A DNA stretch of 64,000 nucleotides from Inquilinus ginsengisoli_B (GTDB lineage: Bacteria; Pseudomonadota; Alphaproteobacteria; DSM-16000; Inquilinaceae): contig NZ_JBNDJK010000001.1 of NCBI RefSeq assembly GCF_050434925.1, positions 8,308,001 through 8,372,000 of the forward strand, written 5' to 3'. Position 1 is the first letter of the stretch, and every line of letters starts with the position of its first letter. This document shows, in pieces, positions 45,481-54,367 of the stretch. A program made the translations under genes and the position numbers. The notes beneath the pieces were generated by a model. The model was not told where the DNA came from, did no database searches, and saw only the letters and a program-made list of their open reading frames with translations.

Positions 45481-46260
45481 ATGGTGTTGAATTGCGCCGA
45501 CTTTTATGACGCCGAACTGCGTCGGCACAACGAGATCTTCCGATCTGCCGTCAAGGCTGGAAGGCGCGATCGCGTGCTCGATATCGGATGCGGTGCGGGA
45601 CAATCCGCTCGCGATGCTGCCCGAACCGCGGTGGAAGGCCGCGTGCTTGGCGTGGACGTGTCGGCGCAGATGCTCGATGTCGCCCGCCGGCGCAGCGCAG
45701 AAGAGGGATTGCGGAACGTCGTTTTCGAGCAGGGCGACGCGCAGCGGCAGGTATTTCCCTCTGCCGGTTTCGATCTCTGCATCAGCCGATTTGGAGCGAT
45801 GTTCTTTGCCGATCCGGCAGCGGCCTTCGCCAATATAGGCCGGGCGATGCGGCCTGGGGCGCGCCTGGTGTGGATGGTATGGCAGAGCCAAAGCCGCAAC
45901 GAGTGGTCGACTGCCATTCAGCAGGCACTTGCACCGGGGACTGCCATGTCGGCGACAACTGCCCCCGCGTTTTCTCTCAGTGACCCTGCCATCACGACCG
46001 AAATCTTGAATGCTTCCGGCTTCGGCTCGGTCGATTTTGCCGAGGTGCATGAACCCGTTTTCTATGGTCCGGACGTCGACTCGGCCTATGAGGCCTTGAC
46101 GGGCTTGTACATGGTCAAGGAGCCGCTGGCCCGGGCGGGTCCGGAGGCTGACGCGGTGCTCCGGCGGTTGCGCGATCTGCTCGAAGCGCACCTGACTGAG
46201 GACGGTGTGCTTTTCGACTCGCGGGCATGGATCATCACCGCATACCGGGCCGACGGCTAG
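45481..46260 (+). CDS. Class I SAM-dependent methyltransferase
   Basis: A 259-aa cytoplasmic methyltransferase of the UbiE/type-11 group. The SAM-binding loop VLDIGCGAGQS (about 32-42), the acidic end of strand 2 (GVDVSAQML) and FEQGDAQ are clear. ATG 45481 is preceded by GGTGGG; the open frame extends 29 codons upstream without an RBS. Codon use is visibly less GC-biased than in neighbouring genes (for example AAT, TTT and GAT are common), suggesting a more recent arrival. Its last 26 bp overlap the end of the convergent FAD oxidase gene. Acceptor unknown. Confidence 0.82.
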   Translation: MVLNCADFYDAELRRHNEIFRSAVKAGRRDRVLDIGCGAGQSARDAARTAVEGRVLGVDVSAQMLDVARRRSAEEGLRNVVFEQGDAQRQVFPSAGFDLCISRFGAMFFADPAAAFANIGRAMRPGARLVWMVWQSQSRNEWSTAIQQALAPGTAMSATTAPAFSLSDPAITTEILNASGFGSVDFAEVHEPVFYGPDVDSAYEALTGLYMVKEPLARAGPEADAVLRRLRDLLEAHLTEDGVLFDSRAWIITAYRADG

Positions 46261-47701
46261 CCAACGGGCGCTTCGACGAGGCTGCGGCGCGGAAGTCCAC
46301 CGCGCCCAGGCCGCCCGGAGCGACCAGATCCTGGATCGCCCCGGCAAGGCCGCGCTCATGGTCGGCGACGAAGCGCTCATAGAAGGCCAGGTTGACCCGG
46401 CCGATGCCGTGCTCGGCGCTGAAGCTGCCGCCGAAGCGCCCGGCCGCCTCGCCGAACACCAGCTCGCGCAGCGGCGCCGGGTCGCGCGCCAGGGCGGAGT
46501 CGCGCGGCAGCACCAGGTTGAAATGCACGCCGCCATCGCCGACATGGCCGAAATCGCAGATCCGCGCCTCCGGGTGCCGCTGCGCCAGCATCTCGGTCAT
46601 CGCCCGGCGGAACGGCATCACGTCGGCGCGGGCGAAGCCGAGGTCGAAGGCCACCACACGGCCCTCCGCCGCCAGGCTCTCGCTCAGCACGTGCCGCAGG
46701 GCCCAGAACTCGGACCCGCGGCCCGGCATGGCGTCGGCGAGCGGGCTGCCAGGCAGGTCCCAAATCTCCGCCAGCACCTGCTCCATCAGGGCATCGATCG
46801 ACGGCTCCTGCTCCCGCGGCGCCCAGGAGCGCTCGATCTCGACCAGGATGCAAAAGGGCGGCGGCGAATTCGGCGCGAACGGGTTGCGCAGCCGCTCATG
46901 ATGCTTCAGCGCCAGCCCGACCGCCGCGCCCGAAATCCCCTCGAACGCCGCCAGATGGTCGCCGACCCGCTCCTCGAACGCGGTCAGCAGCGTCATCACC
47001 GCATCGTCGTCGCGCGGCACCAGGATGGCGGTGGCCGATTGCTGCGGCAGGCGCCGCAGTTCCAGCACCGCGCGGGTGACCAGGCCATAGGCGCCGCCGG
47101 TGCCGATGAACAGCTGCTTGAGGTCGAGCCCGGTGTTGTTCTTGCGCAGCGGCCGCATCAGGTCGAGCACGGTGCCCTGCGCGTCGGGCAGCACCACCTC
47201 GAGCCCCAGCACATGCCGGCGCATGTCGCCATAGCGGATGAAGCGCGCCCCGCCGGTGTTGGTCGCCACCATGCCGCCGACCATCGGGTCGGCGCCGAGG
47301 TCGATCGGCAGGACCAGGCCGTGCGGCGCCAGCCCCTGGTTGAGGGCGGACAGGCGCAGGCCGGCGCCGACGGTGGCGCTGCGGTTGGCCGGGTCGATGT
47401 CGAACGGCGCCGCGAGCCGGTCGAGGCTGAGCACGCCCTGCGCCCCGCCGGGGTCCGGCGTCGAGCCGGCGACGAGGCCGGTGTTGCCGCCCTGCGGCAC
47501 CAGCCGGATGCCGTGGCGCACGCAATGGGCAACGACGGCGGAGGCCTCGGCCGTCGTTGCCGGGCGGGCGACGAAGGCGGCTCGGCCGCGGTCGTAGCGG
47601 GCGCCGGTCTCATAGGCGGAGAGGTCGTCGGGCGCCGCGAGCAGGCCGCGCTCTCCGAGCACCGCCCCCAGGGCTTGCAGATGGCTGGCCGTGTCGTTCA
47701 C
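46235..47701 (-). CDS. FAD-linked 2-hydroxyacid oxidase/dehydrogenase, GlcD/D2HGDH-like
   Basis: A 488-aa flavoenzyme of the PCMH-type FAD-binding family that oxidises a D-2-hydroxyacid. The FAD region is RLVPQGGNTGLVAGSTPD followed by DPMVGGMVATNTGGARFIRYGD; the C-terminal substrate domain has CDFGHVGDGGVHFNL and the signature SAEHGIGR. The usual DPxGxxNPGK ending is replaced by APGGLGAVDFRAA and a basic tail of about 20 residues. That tail is the part overlapping the methyltransferase gene, so the 3' end may have been altered. GTG start with GGGAGAG nine bases upstream. Candidate substrates include D-lactate, glycolate and D-2-hydroxyglutarate. Confidence 0.85.
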   Translation of the reverse strand: MNDTASHLQALGAVLGERGLLAAPDDLSAYETGARYDRGRAAFVARPATTAEASAVVAHCVRHGIRLVPQGGNTGLVAGSTPDPGGAQGVLSLDRLAAPFDIDPANRSATVGAGLRLSALNQGLAPHGLVLPIDLGADPMVGGMVATNTGGARFIRYGDMRRHVLGLEVVLPDAQGTVLDLMRPLRKNNTGLDLKQLFIGTGGAYGLVTRAVLELRRLPQQSATAILVPRDDDAVMTLLTAFEERVGDHLAAFEGISGAAVGLALKHHERLRNPFAPNSPPPFCILVEIERSWAPREQEPSIDALMEQVLAEIWDLPGSPLADAMPGRGSEFWALRHVLSESLAAEGRVVAFDLGFARADVMPFRRAMTEMLAQRHPEARICDFGHVGDGGVHFNLVLPRDSALARDPAPLRELVFGEAAGRFGGSFSAEHGIGRVNLAFYERFVADHERGLAGAIQDLVAPGGLGAVDFRAAASSKRPLASRRPGMR

Positions 47702-48011
47702 TCGCGCAGGCTCTCCCGGCGCGGGCCCGGGCGGCGGCCGGCCTCCCTGCCGGTCGGGCCCGCCCCGCAGGACGGCTACTGGCGGCTAGGGACCGCCCTG
47801 CCACGACTCTGCGTTGTCACCGTTCAACTTGTCAACTTATGCTTTTTTGCACAACCCGGCCGCAGCGCGTTGGGCGGCCATCTATCAATAAGTTGATTTA
47901 AATATACAATTTTTCAGACCACCTCGCCGGCCTGCCTGACAACCACCGCCGAACGGCCCCTGCCGGATCGCCGCTTGTCAAGCAATCCGGTCGCCGGCCT
48001 GCTGCCGGACG
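47702..48011. other. Intergenic region upstream of the FAD oxidase
   Basis: About 310 bp between two minus-strand genes. The centre (47815-47915) is AT-rich and contains AACTTGTCAACTTATG at 47824-47839, similar in its GTTGACA core (reverse strand) to the palindrome upstream of the 49-kb operon, so both might be sites of the adjacent GntR protein. No gene is supported. Confidence 0.4.
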
Positions 48012-48716
48012 CTACAGATGGATGCCGTCGAACACCCGCTCCTGCGCATTGCGGATATGGGCCTGCATCGCCTCGCGCGCCTTGATCGCGTCGCCGTCGC
48101 GGATCGCCTCGTACACCGCCGCATGCTCGCGCTGGACCATCGCCAGATGCCCGGCCGAATGCAGCACGGAGAAGCTGCGCGCCAGGTCGATGACGTAGTC
48201 GAGATGCGGCCGCACCGCGGCCAGCGCCGCCTCGAAATACTGGTTCTGCGTCGCCCGGGCGATGGCGGTGTGGAAGTCGCTGTCCTGCTGCACGCCGATC
48301 TTGCCGGTGCGGATCGCCTGGTCAATGGCGTCGAGCTCGCCCTTCACCGCGGCCAGCAGCGCCTCGTTGCGGTTCAGCGCGGCGGCATAGGCGACCTCGC
48401 CCTCCAGCGCGATCCGGAACTCGTAGATGCGCCGCACATCCGAGATCGTCTGGATGCCCTGGCCGCCATTCGCCAGCCGCGGCGGCTGCGGCTCGGCCAC
48501 GCCGACGACGAAGCTGCCCGCGCCCTGGCGGGATTGGATCAGCCCCTCCTCGCGCAGGCGGCGCAGAGCCTCGCGCACGATCGGCCGGGACACGCCGAAG
48601 CTCTGGCTCAGCTCCTTCTCGGAGGGCAACTTGCCATCTCCCGGAAACTGGCCGCGCTGGATGCGCCCCAGCATGTCGCCATAGAGGATATCGCTCAGTC
48701 TTGGACGTTGAGACAC
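48012..48716 (-). CDS. GntR/FadR-type transcriptional regulator
   Basis: A 234-aa regulator. The winged HTH (LPSEKELSQSFGVSRPIVREAL) and the wing (GLIQSRQGAGSFVV) precede an FCD domain with metal or ligand residues (DSDFHTAIARATQN, HAAVYEAIRDGD, MQAHI). The start is GTG with AAAGGG five bases upstream. The gene is divergent from the 13.4-kb importer/catabolic operon, which it most likely regulates. FCD regulators usually sense a carboxylic acid. Confidence 0.87.
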   Translation of the reverse strand: MSQRPRLSDILYGDMLGRIQRGQFPGDGKLPSEKELSQSFGVSRPIVREALRRLREEGLIQSRQGAGSFVVGVAEPQPPRLANGGQGIQTISDVRRIYEFRIALEGEVAYAAALNRNEALLAAVKGELDAIDQAIRTGKIGVQQDSDFHTAIARATQNQYFEAALAAVRPHLDYVIDLARSFSVLHSAGHLAMVQREHAAVYEAIRDGDAIKAREAMQAHIRNAQERVFDGIHL

Positions 48717-49017
48717 CGGAACCCTTTGCCGCCTGCGGGCCTGATTGTTTGCAAGTGAGGTTACACGTTATGCCGGGAAGCTCAAAGCCCGACCGTCCCG
48801 GAAAATGGCACTGCAGCGAAGCTTCTGGGCATCTTCGCCGCCCCGGCCGAACCACACCGCTTCGTCCACATGTTAGTTGACATGTAATTTTCAGCCGGAT
48901 AGATGTCAAACCCAAGCTCGGAGCACATCGGGCGCAAATCGACATCTCGGCCCCGGGCCATGCGCCTGCGCGCCGGAAACAACAGGGGATGGCATCATGG
49001 TCGGGGGTAGCCGTTGC
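48717..49017. other. Divergent intergenic region between GntR and the large operon
   Basis: About 300 bp with the promoters of both units. A palindrome and a promoter-like pair at 48868-48905 are annotated separately. GAGGTTACACGTTATG near 48757 is AT-rich and close to the GntR start, but I can assign nothing to it. No gene is seen. Confidence 0.5.
48868..48905 (+). promoter_or_regulatory. Candidate promoter with overlapping palindromic operator
   Basis: ACATGT, six bases, ACATGT (48868-48885) is a symmetric site that overlaps a good -35 box TTGACA (48877-48882). A TAGATG -10-like box follows at 48900-48905 with 17-base spacing. A bound repressor would cover the -35 element. The adjacent GntR protein is the likely binder (inference). 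Confidence 0.5.
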
Positions 49018-50550
49018 ATGACCACGACACGCCGCGCGCTGCTGGGGGCCGGGCTTTCTTTGCCCCTTCTCTCGCTACCGGGCCTCTCGCTGCCGGCACG
49101 GGCCCAATCGGCCGACGGCATCCTGCGCTTCGGCCTGTCCGCCTTTCCGCCCAACCTGCAGCCCTGGGTCAGCACCGGCGCCGCCGCCGGCACGGTGAAG
49201 CTGATGCTGCACCGCAGCCTGGTCACCTATGACAGCAAGGGCCAGCTGCGCGGCGAGCTGGCCGAATCCTGGTCGGTCGACGACGAGGGCGCCTGGGTGT
49301 TCAAGCTGCGCCCCGGCTGCGTCTTCCAGAACGGCGACCCGGTCACCGCCGACGACGTGAAATGGTCGATCGAGCAGATCGCCGGCGAGACCTCGACCGC
49401 CTATATGCGCACCCAGTTCCAGGGCATCGCACGCATCGACATCCCCGACCCGCAGACCGTCCGCCTGGTCACCAAGACGCCGACGGCGACGCTGCCGGCC
49501 TGGTTCGCCAACTACAACACCTTCGTGCTGTCGCGGAACTCGACGCCGAGCGAGCCGATCGGCGCCGGGCCGTTCCGCCTGGCCGGGCAGGAGCGCGGGA
49601 CCGCGATCGAGCTCGCCGCCTTCGACAAGTTCTACAAGCCGGGCATCCCCAAGCTGAAGGGCATCCGGTTCACCGTCTATGCCGATGAGAACCTGCGCGT
49701 CGCCGCCCTGCAGAGCGGTGATGTCGACATGATCGAATACGTCCCCTGGCAGTCGATGGGCACGGTCGAATCCGACCCGCGACTCAGGCTCGACACGGTC
49801 GAGGGGCCGTTCATGTGCGTGCTGTTCAACGCCACCCGGCCGCCCTTCGACGATCCGCGGGTGCGCCGGGCGATCGCGCACGCGGTGAAACGCGAGGACA
49901 TCGTCAAGGCCGCCTTCTTCGGCCGCGGCAAGCCGCTGGAAGGGGTACCGATCACCGCCGGCACGCCCTGGTACGACGACGAACTGGCGCATGGCTGGGC
50001 CTACGACCCCGCCCGGGCCAAGGCGCTGCTGGCCGAGGCCGGGCATCCGGACGGGTTCCAGACCACACTGCTGGCCACCGCCCAGTACGGCATGCATAAG
50101 GACACCGCCGAGGTGGTGCAGCAGCATCTCGCCGCCATCGGCATCCGGTGCGAGTTGCAGCTGCCCGACTGGTCGACCCGCGTCGCCCGCGGCACCAAGG
50201 GCCAGTACGACATCGCCATCCACGGCCTGGCGGCCGACAACAACGACCCGGACGGTCTCACCGGGGTGCTCGACACCTCGCTGGCGCCCACCCATGGCCG
50301 CTCCTTCGGCCTGAAGGCGCCGAGGACCGTCGAGGCGCTGGCCCGCGGCCGGGGCGAATTCGACCCGGCCAAGCGGGTCGAGATCTACAAGGAGATGCAG
50401 CGCGCCGCCCTCGAAGAGGTGCCGCTGGCCGGCTTGGCCTGGCGATCGCAGGGCTATGGCCTGGACCGGCGCCTCGCCGGCTTCACCAACCTGCCCGGCG
50501 CCCTGACCACCTCCTCCGGCGCGACGCTGGAAGAGACCAGCTTCACATGA
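49018..50550 (+). CDS. Peptide-type ABC importer 2, substrate-binding protein
   Basis: A 510-aa DppA/OppA-family binding protein with a twin-arginine-like signal (TTTRRALLGAG ... ARAQS, cleavage near residue 30). Family stretches include RGELAESWSVDDEGAWVFKL, NGDPVTADDVKWSIEQI and DDPRVRRAIAHAVKREDI. ATG 49018 is chosen for a compact signal peptide; ATG 48997, seven codons earlier, has AGGGG at a good distance and is a real alternative. First gene of the 13.4-kb operon. Only moderately similar to the binding protein at 36158. Confidence 0.87.
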   Translation: MTTTRRALLGAGLSLPLLSLPGLSLPARAQSADGILRFGLSAFPPNLQPWVSTGAAAGTVKLMLHRSLVTYDSKGQLRGELAESWSVDDEGAWVFKLRPGCVFQNGDPVTADDVKWSIEQIAGETSTAYMRTQFQGIARIDIPDPQTVRLVTKTPTATLPAWFANYNTFVLSRNSTPSEPIGAGPFRLAGQERGTAIELAAFDKFYKPGIPKLKGIRFTVYADENLRVAALQSGDVDMIEYVPWQSMGTVESDPRLRLDTVEGPFMCVLFNATRPPFDDPRVRRAIAHAVKREDIVKAAFFGRGKPLEGVPITAGTPWYDDELAHGWAYDPARAKALLAEAGHPDGFQTTLLATAQYGMHKDTAEVVQQHLAAIGIRCELQLPDWSTRVARGTKGQYDIAIHGLAADNNDPDGLTGVLDTSLAPTHGRSFGLKAPRTVEALARGRGEFDPAKRVEIYKEMQRAALEEVPLAGLAWRSQGYGLDRRLAGFTNLPGALTTSSGATLEETSFT

Positions 50551-51500
50551 TCGCCGGGCTGCTCCGCCGCATCGCGACTTCGCTGGCGCTGGCCTGGATC
50601 GTCGCGACGATCGTGTTCCTGGCGCTGCACCTGGTGCCCGGCGACCCGGCGGAGCTGCTGCTGTCGACCGGCGGCATCGCGCCCGACCCGGCCACGGTGG
50701 CCGAGCTGCGCAGCCGGCTGGGCCTCGACCGGCCGTTGGTGGACCAGTATCTCGACTTCCTGTCCGGCCTGCCGCGGGGCGACCTGGGCAACTCCCTGGT
50801 CGACGATTATCCGGTGGCGCAGGAGATCGCGCTGCGCCTGCCGCGCACGCTGGAGCTGATCGTCGCCGGCGCGCTGCTGGCGGTGGTCTTCGGCATCCCG
50901 GCCGGGACCTATGCCGCGCTGCACCGCGGCGGCACCTTCGACCGCGTCGCCTCCGGCCTCGCCGCGCTGCTGCTGGCGGTGCCGGTGTTCGTGGTCGGCA
51001 CCCTGCTGATCCTGCTGATGGCCCAGGCCCTGCGGCTGATGCCGGCGGGCGGCTTCGTGCCGCTGGCCCAGGATCCGATGAAGCACCTGACCCTGCTGGC
51101 CCTGCCGGCGATCGCCATCGCCAAGGGGCTGACCGCGATCGTGTTCCGGATGACGCGGTCCTCGGTGCTGGACGCCCTGTCGCGCGACTATGTCCGCACC
51201 GCCCGGGCCAAGGGCCTGTCCCCCGCCCGGGTGCTGGTGCACCACGTCGTGCGCAACGCGCTGAGCCCGGTGCTGACCGTGCTGGGCCTGCAGATGGGCA
51301 CCATGCTGGGCGGCACCGTTCTGGTCGAATACGTCTTCAACTGGCCCGGCCTGTCGACGCCGCTGCTGCATGCGGTCGAGGCGCGCGACTATCCGATGGT
51401 GGTCGGGATCGTGCTCACCGTCTCCGGCCTGTTCCTGCTGATCAACCTGGCGATGGACATGCTCTACGCCGTGCTCGACCCGCGGATCCGCGCGGCATGA
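50547..51500 (+). CDS. Peptide-type ABC importer 2, permease DppB-like
   Basis: A 317-aa permease with the N-terminal helix, the EAA loop RDYVRTARAKGLSPARVLVHHVVRN and the VEYVFNWPGLSTPLL segment of DppB. Start overlaps the binding-protein stop by 4 bp (ATGA), and its end overlaps the next gene by 4 bp, so the importer is translated as a coupled unit. Confidence 0.9.
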   Translation: MIAGLLRRIATSLALAWIVATIVFLALHLVPGDPAELLLSTGGIAPDPATVAELRSRLGLDRPLVDQYLDFLSGLPRGDLGNSLVDDYPVAQEIALRLPRTLELIVAGALLAVVFGIPAGTYAALHRGGTFDRVASGLAALLLAVPVFVVGTLLILLMAQALRLMPAGGFVPLAQDPMKHLTLLALPAIAIAKGLTAIVFRMTRSSVLDALSRDYVRTARAKGLSPARVLVHHVVRNALSPVLTVLGLQMGTMLGGTVLVEYVFNWPGLSTPLLHAVEARDYPMVVGIVLTVSGLFLLINLAMDMLYAVLDPRIRAA

Positions 51501-53341
51501 GGCGCCTGTGGCTCCCCGGCGCGCTGGTCGCAGCCGTCATCCTGCTGGCGCTGCTGGCGCCATGGCTGGGCCTGGCGGACCCGGTGAAGCAGGACATCGC
51601 CCAGCGCCTGGCCGGACCGATGCCGGGGTCGCCGCTGGGCCGAGACGAGTTCGGCCGCGACGTCCTGTCCCGCCTGATCTGGGGCGCCCGCACCAGCCTG
51701 GGCGTCGCCTTTGCCGCCGCCGCCATCGCCGGCATCCTCGGCACCGCGCTGGGGCTGATCGGCGGCTGGTTCCGCGGCATCGGCGAGCTGCTGGCGGTGC
51801 GCAGCATGGACATCATCCTGTGCTTCCCGCCGGTGCTGCTGGCGCTGCTGGTGGTCACCCTGCTCGGCCCCGGCGCCGGCACGCTGATCCTGGTGCTCTC
51901 GGTGCTGTACCTGCCCGGCTTCGCCCGGGTCACCTATGCCGAGGTGCTGTCGGCCCGCAGCCACGACTATGTCGAGGCGGTGCGCGCTTTGGGCGCCCCG
52001 ACCGGCCGGATTCTGCTGCGCACCGTGCTGCCCAACATCGCCGGGCCGGTGCTGGTGCAGCTGTCGCTCGCCGTCGCCGCCGCGGTGGTGCTGGAGAGCG
52101 GCCTGTCCTTCCTCGGCCTCGGCGTGGTGCCGCCGGCCCCGTCCTGGGGCCTGATGATCCGCGGCGCCCGCGCCACGATGGAGCAGTCGCCGCTGCTGCT
52201 GCTGTGGCCCTGCGCGGCACTGAGCCTGACCATCCTGGCGATGAACCTGCTGTGCGACGGGCTGCGCGACGCGGTCGACCCGCGCACGCCGGCCGCCCGC
52301 CCCCGGCCGCGCCTGATCGACCGAGTGCTGCCCGGGCTGCTGCCGCCGCCGGCGCGGACCGATGCGGTGCTGGACCTGCAGGGTCTTACCGTCGAGATCG
52401 CCACCCCGCGCGGAACAATCCGGCCGGTCGAGGACGTCTCGTTCTCGGTCCGCCCCGGCGAGACCATGGCGATCGTCGGCGAGAGCGGGTCCGGCAAATC
52501 GGTCACCGCCACCGCGCTGATGGGGCTGCTGCCGCCGGCGGCGCGGCCGGTCGCCGGCGCCGCCTGGCTGGGCGAGCGCGACCTGCTGCGGCTGGACGAG
52601 CCGGCGCTGCGGGCGCTGCGCGGCGGCGCCATGGCCATGGTGTTCCAGGACCCGATGAGCAGCCTGAACCCGGTGCACCGGGTCGGCGACCAGGTGGCCG
52701 AGGCGATCCGCGCCCATCGCCGGACGACGGCCAAGGCGGCGCGGGCCGAAGCGCTGGGCCTGTTCCGGCGCGTCGGCATCGCCGACCCCGAGCGGCGGCT
52801 GGACGCCTGGCCGCATGAGCTGTCGGGCGGCATGCGCCAGCGCGTCATGATCGCCATGGCACTGGCCAACCGCCCGGGCCTGCTGATCGCCGACGAACCG
52901 ACCACGGCGCTGGACGTCACGGTCCAGGCCCAGATCCTGGAGCTGCTGGCCGAGCTGCAGCGCGAGACCGGCACGGCAATGATCTTCATCACCCACAGCC
53001 TGGGCGTGGTCGCCGAGATCGCCGACCGGGTCACGGTGATGTATGCCGGGCAGGTGGTCGAGCAGGGCGATGCCGCCGCGGTCTTCGCCGCACCCCTGCA
53101 CCCCTACACCCGCGCTTTGCTGGCGGCGACGCCGGACGGCGACGGCCAGCCCGCCGGCATCCCCGGCGTGGTGCCGCAGCCCCATGCTTTCCCGGCCGGC
53201 TGCCGCTTCGCGCCGCGCTGCAACCACGCCGTCGCGGCCTGCGAAGCGGCGCCGGTGGCGCTCGACGAGGCGCGGGACGGGCATCGGACCCGCTGCGTCC
53301 GCTGGCAGGATCTGGCGAACGGGACGGAGGCCGCGGCATGA
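51497..53341 (+). CDS. Fused DppC-type permease and DppD-type ATPase
   Basis: A single 614-aa polypeptide. Residues about 1-270 are a DppC permease (GRDEFGRDVLSRLIWGAR; EAA loop SHDYVEAVRALGAP; GLSFLGLGVVPPAPSWG). After a Pro/Arg-rich linker, residues about 290-610 are an ATPase with Walker A GESGSGKSV (about 328), signature LSGGMRQR, Walker B LLIADEPTTALD and a C-terminal oligopeptide-type Cys cluster (CRFAPRCNHAVAAC). In the other Dpp system of this window these are two genes. Fused importers of this kind are known, so it is uncommon but not an assembly artefact. It ends overlapping the DppF gene by 4 bp. Confidence 0.9.
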   Translation: MRRLWLPGALVAAVILLALLAPWLGLADPVKQDIAQRLAGPMPGSPLGRDEFGRDVLSRLIWGARTSLGVAFAAAAIAGILGTALGLIGGWFRGIGELLAVRSMDIILCFPPVLLALLVVTLLGPGAGTLILVLSVLYLPGFARVTYAEVLSARSHDYVEAVRALGAPTGRILLRTVLPNIAGPVLVQLSLAVAAAVVLESGLSFLGLGVVPPAPSWGLMIRGARATMEQSPLLLLWPCAALSLTILAMNLLCDGLRDAVDPRTPAARPRPRLIDRVLPGLLPPPARTDAVLDLQGLTVEIATPRGTIRPVEDVSFSVRPGETMAIVGESGSGKSVTATALMGLLPPAARPVAGAAWLGERDLLRLDEPALRALRGGAMAMVFQDPMSSLNPVHRVGDQVAEAIRAHRRTTAKAARAEALGLFRRVGIADPERRLDAWPHELSGGMRQRVMIAMALANRPGLLIADEPTTALDVTVQAQILELLAELQRETGTAMIFITHSLGVVAEIADRVTVMYAGQVVEQGDAAAVFAAPLHPYTRALLAATPDGDGQPAGIPGVVPQPHAFPAGCRFAPRCNHAVAACEAAPVALDEARDGHRTRCVRWQDLANGTEAAA

Positions 53342-54321
53342 CCATCCCTTCGGCGACGCCGCTGGTCGAGGCCCGGGGCCTGTCCAAGGTCTTCCACACC
53401 GGCGGCCTGTTCCGGCGCGGCCGGGCCGTCCAGGCCGTGCGGGCGGTGGATGCCGGCGTGGCCCGCGGCGAGGCGCTGGGCGTCGTCGGCGAATCCGGCT
53501 CCGGCAAGAGCACGCTGGGCCGGCTGATGCTGGGGCTGATGCCCGCCAGCGCCGGGACGGTCAGCTTCGACGGCCAGCCGCTCGGCCGACCCTCCGGCCG
53601 CGACTGGCGGGCGCTGCGCCGGCGCATGCAGATCGTGTTCCAGGATCCCTATGGCAGCCTCGACCCGCGTCGCCGGGTTGGCGCCCAGATCGCCGACGGC
53701 CTGGCCATCCATCGCGTCGGCGACGCCGGGCAGCGCGCCCAGCGCGTGGCCGGGATGCTCGAGCGGGTCGGCCTCGACCCCAGTTATGCGCAACGCTACC
53801 CGCATGAGTTCTCCGGTGGCCAGCGCCAGCGCATCGGTCTGGCGCGCGCTTTGGCCAGCGGGCCGGACTTCCTGGTGGCGGACGAGCCGGTCTCGGCGCT
53901 GGACGTCTCGATCCAGGCCCAGATCGTGCAGCTGCTGGCCGAGCTGCGCCGCGACCTGGGCCTGGCCATGCTGTTCATCAGCCACGACCTGCCGGTGGTG
54001 CGCCACCTGTGCGACCGGGTGATGGTGATGTATCTCGGCCGGGTGATGGAGGAAGGCCCGGCCGAGGCCGTCTTCACCAGCCCGGCCCACCCCTACACCC
54101 GCGCCCTGATCTCGGCGACGCCGCAGCTGCGGCCCGACCGCCGCGCCGGCCGCATCCTGCTGGCCGGCGACCCGCCGAGCCCGTCCAACCCGCCTTCCGG
54201 CTGCGTCTTCCGCACCCGCTGCGCCCATGCGCGGCCGGCCTGCGCCGAGACGGTGCCGGAGCTGCGCCCCCACGGCGAAGCCCGCCGTGTCGCCTGCATC
54301 CGGGCCGAGGAGATCGCCTGA
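53338..54321 (+). CDS. Peptide-type ABC importer 2, ATPase DppF-like
   Basis: A 327-aa ATPase with Walker A GESGSGKST, Q-loop IVFQDPYGSLDP, signature FSGGQRQRI and Walker B FLVADEPVSALD (Val in place of Thr). It has the oligopeptide-type C-terminal tail with CVFRTRCAHARPAC. It pairs with the ATPase half of the fused protein upstream. A 46-bp gap leads to the creatininase-family gene. Confidence 0.9.
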   Translation: MTIPSATPLVEARGLSKVFHTGGLFRRGRAVQAVRAVDAGVARGEALGVVGESGSGKSTLGRLMLGLMPASAGTVSFDGQPLGRPSGRDWRALRRRMQIVFQDPYGSLDPRRRVGAQIADGLAIHRVGDAGQRAQRVAGMLERVGLDPSYAQRYPHEFSGGQRQRIGLARALASGPDFLVADEPVSALDVSIQAQIVQLLAELRRDLGLAMLFISHDLPVVRHLCDRVMVMYLGRVMEEGPAEAVFTSPAHPYTRALISATPQLRPDRRAGRILLAGDPPSPSNPPSGCVFRTRCAHARPACAETVPELRPHGEARRVACIRAEEIA

Positions 54322-54367
54322 ATGACGATCCGGCCCGCCCACCGACCTGCCGACAAGGAGTAGAGCT

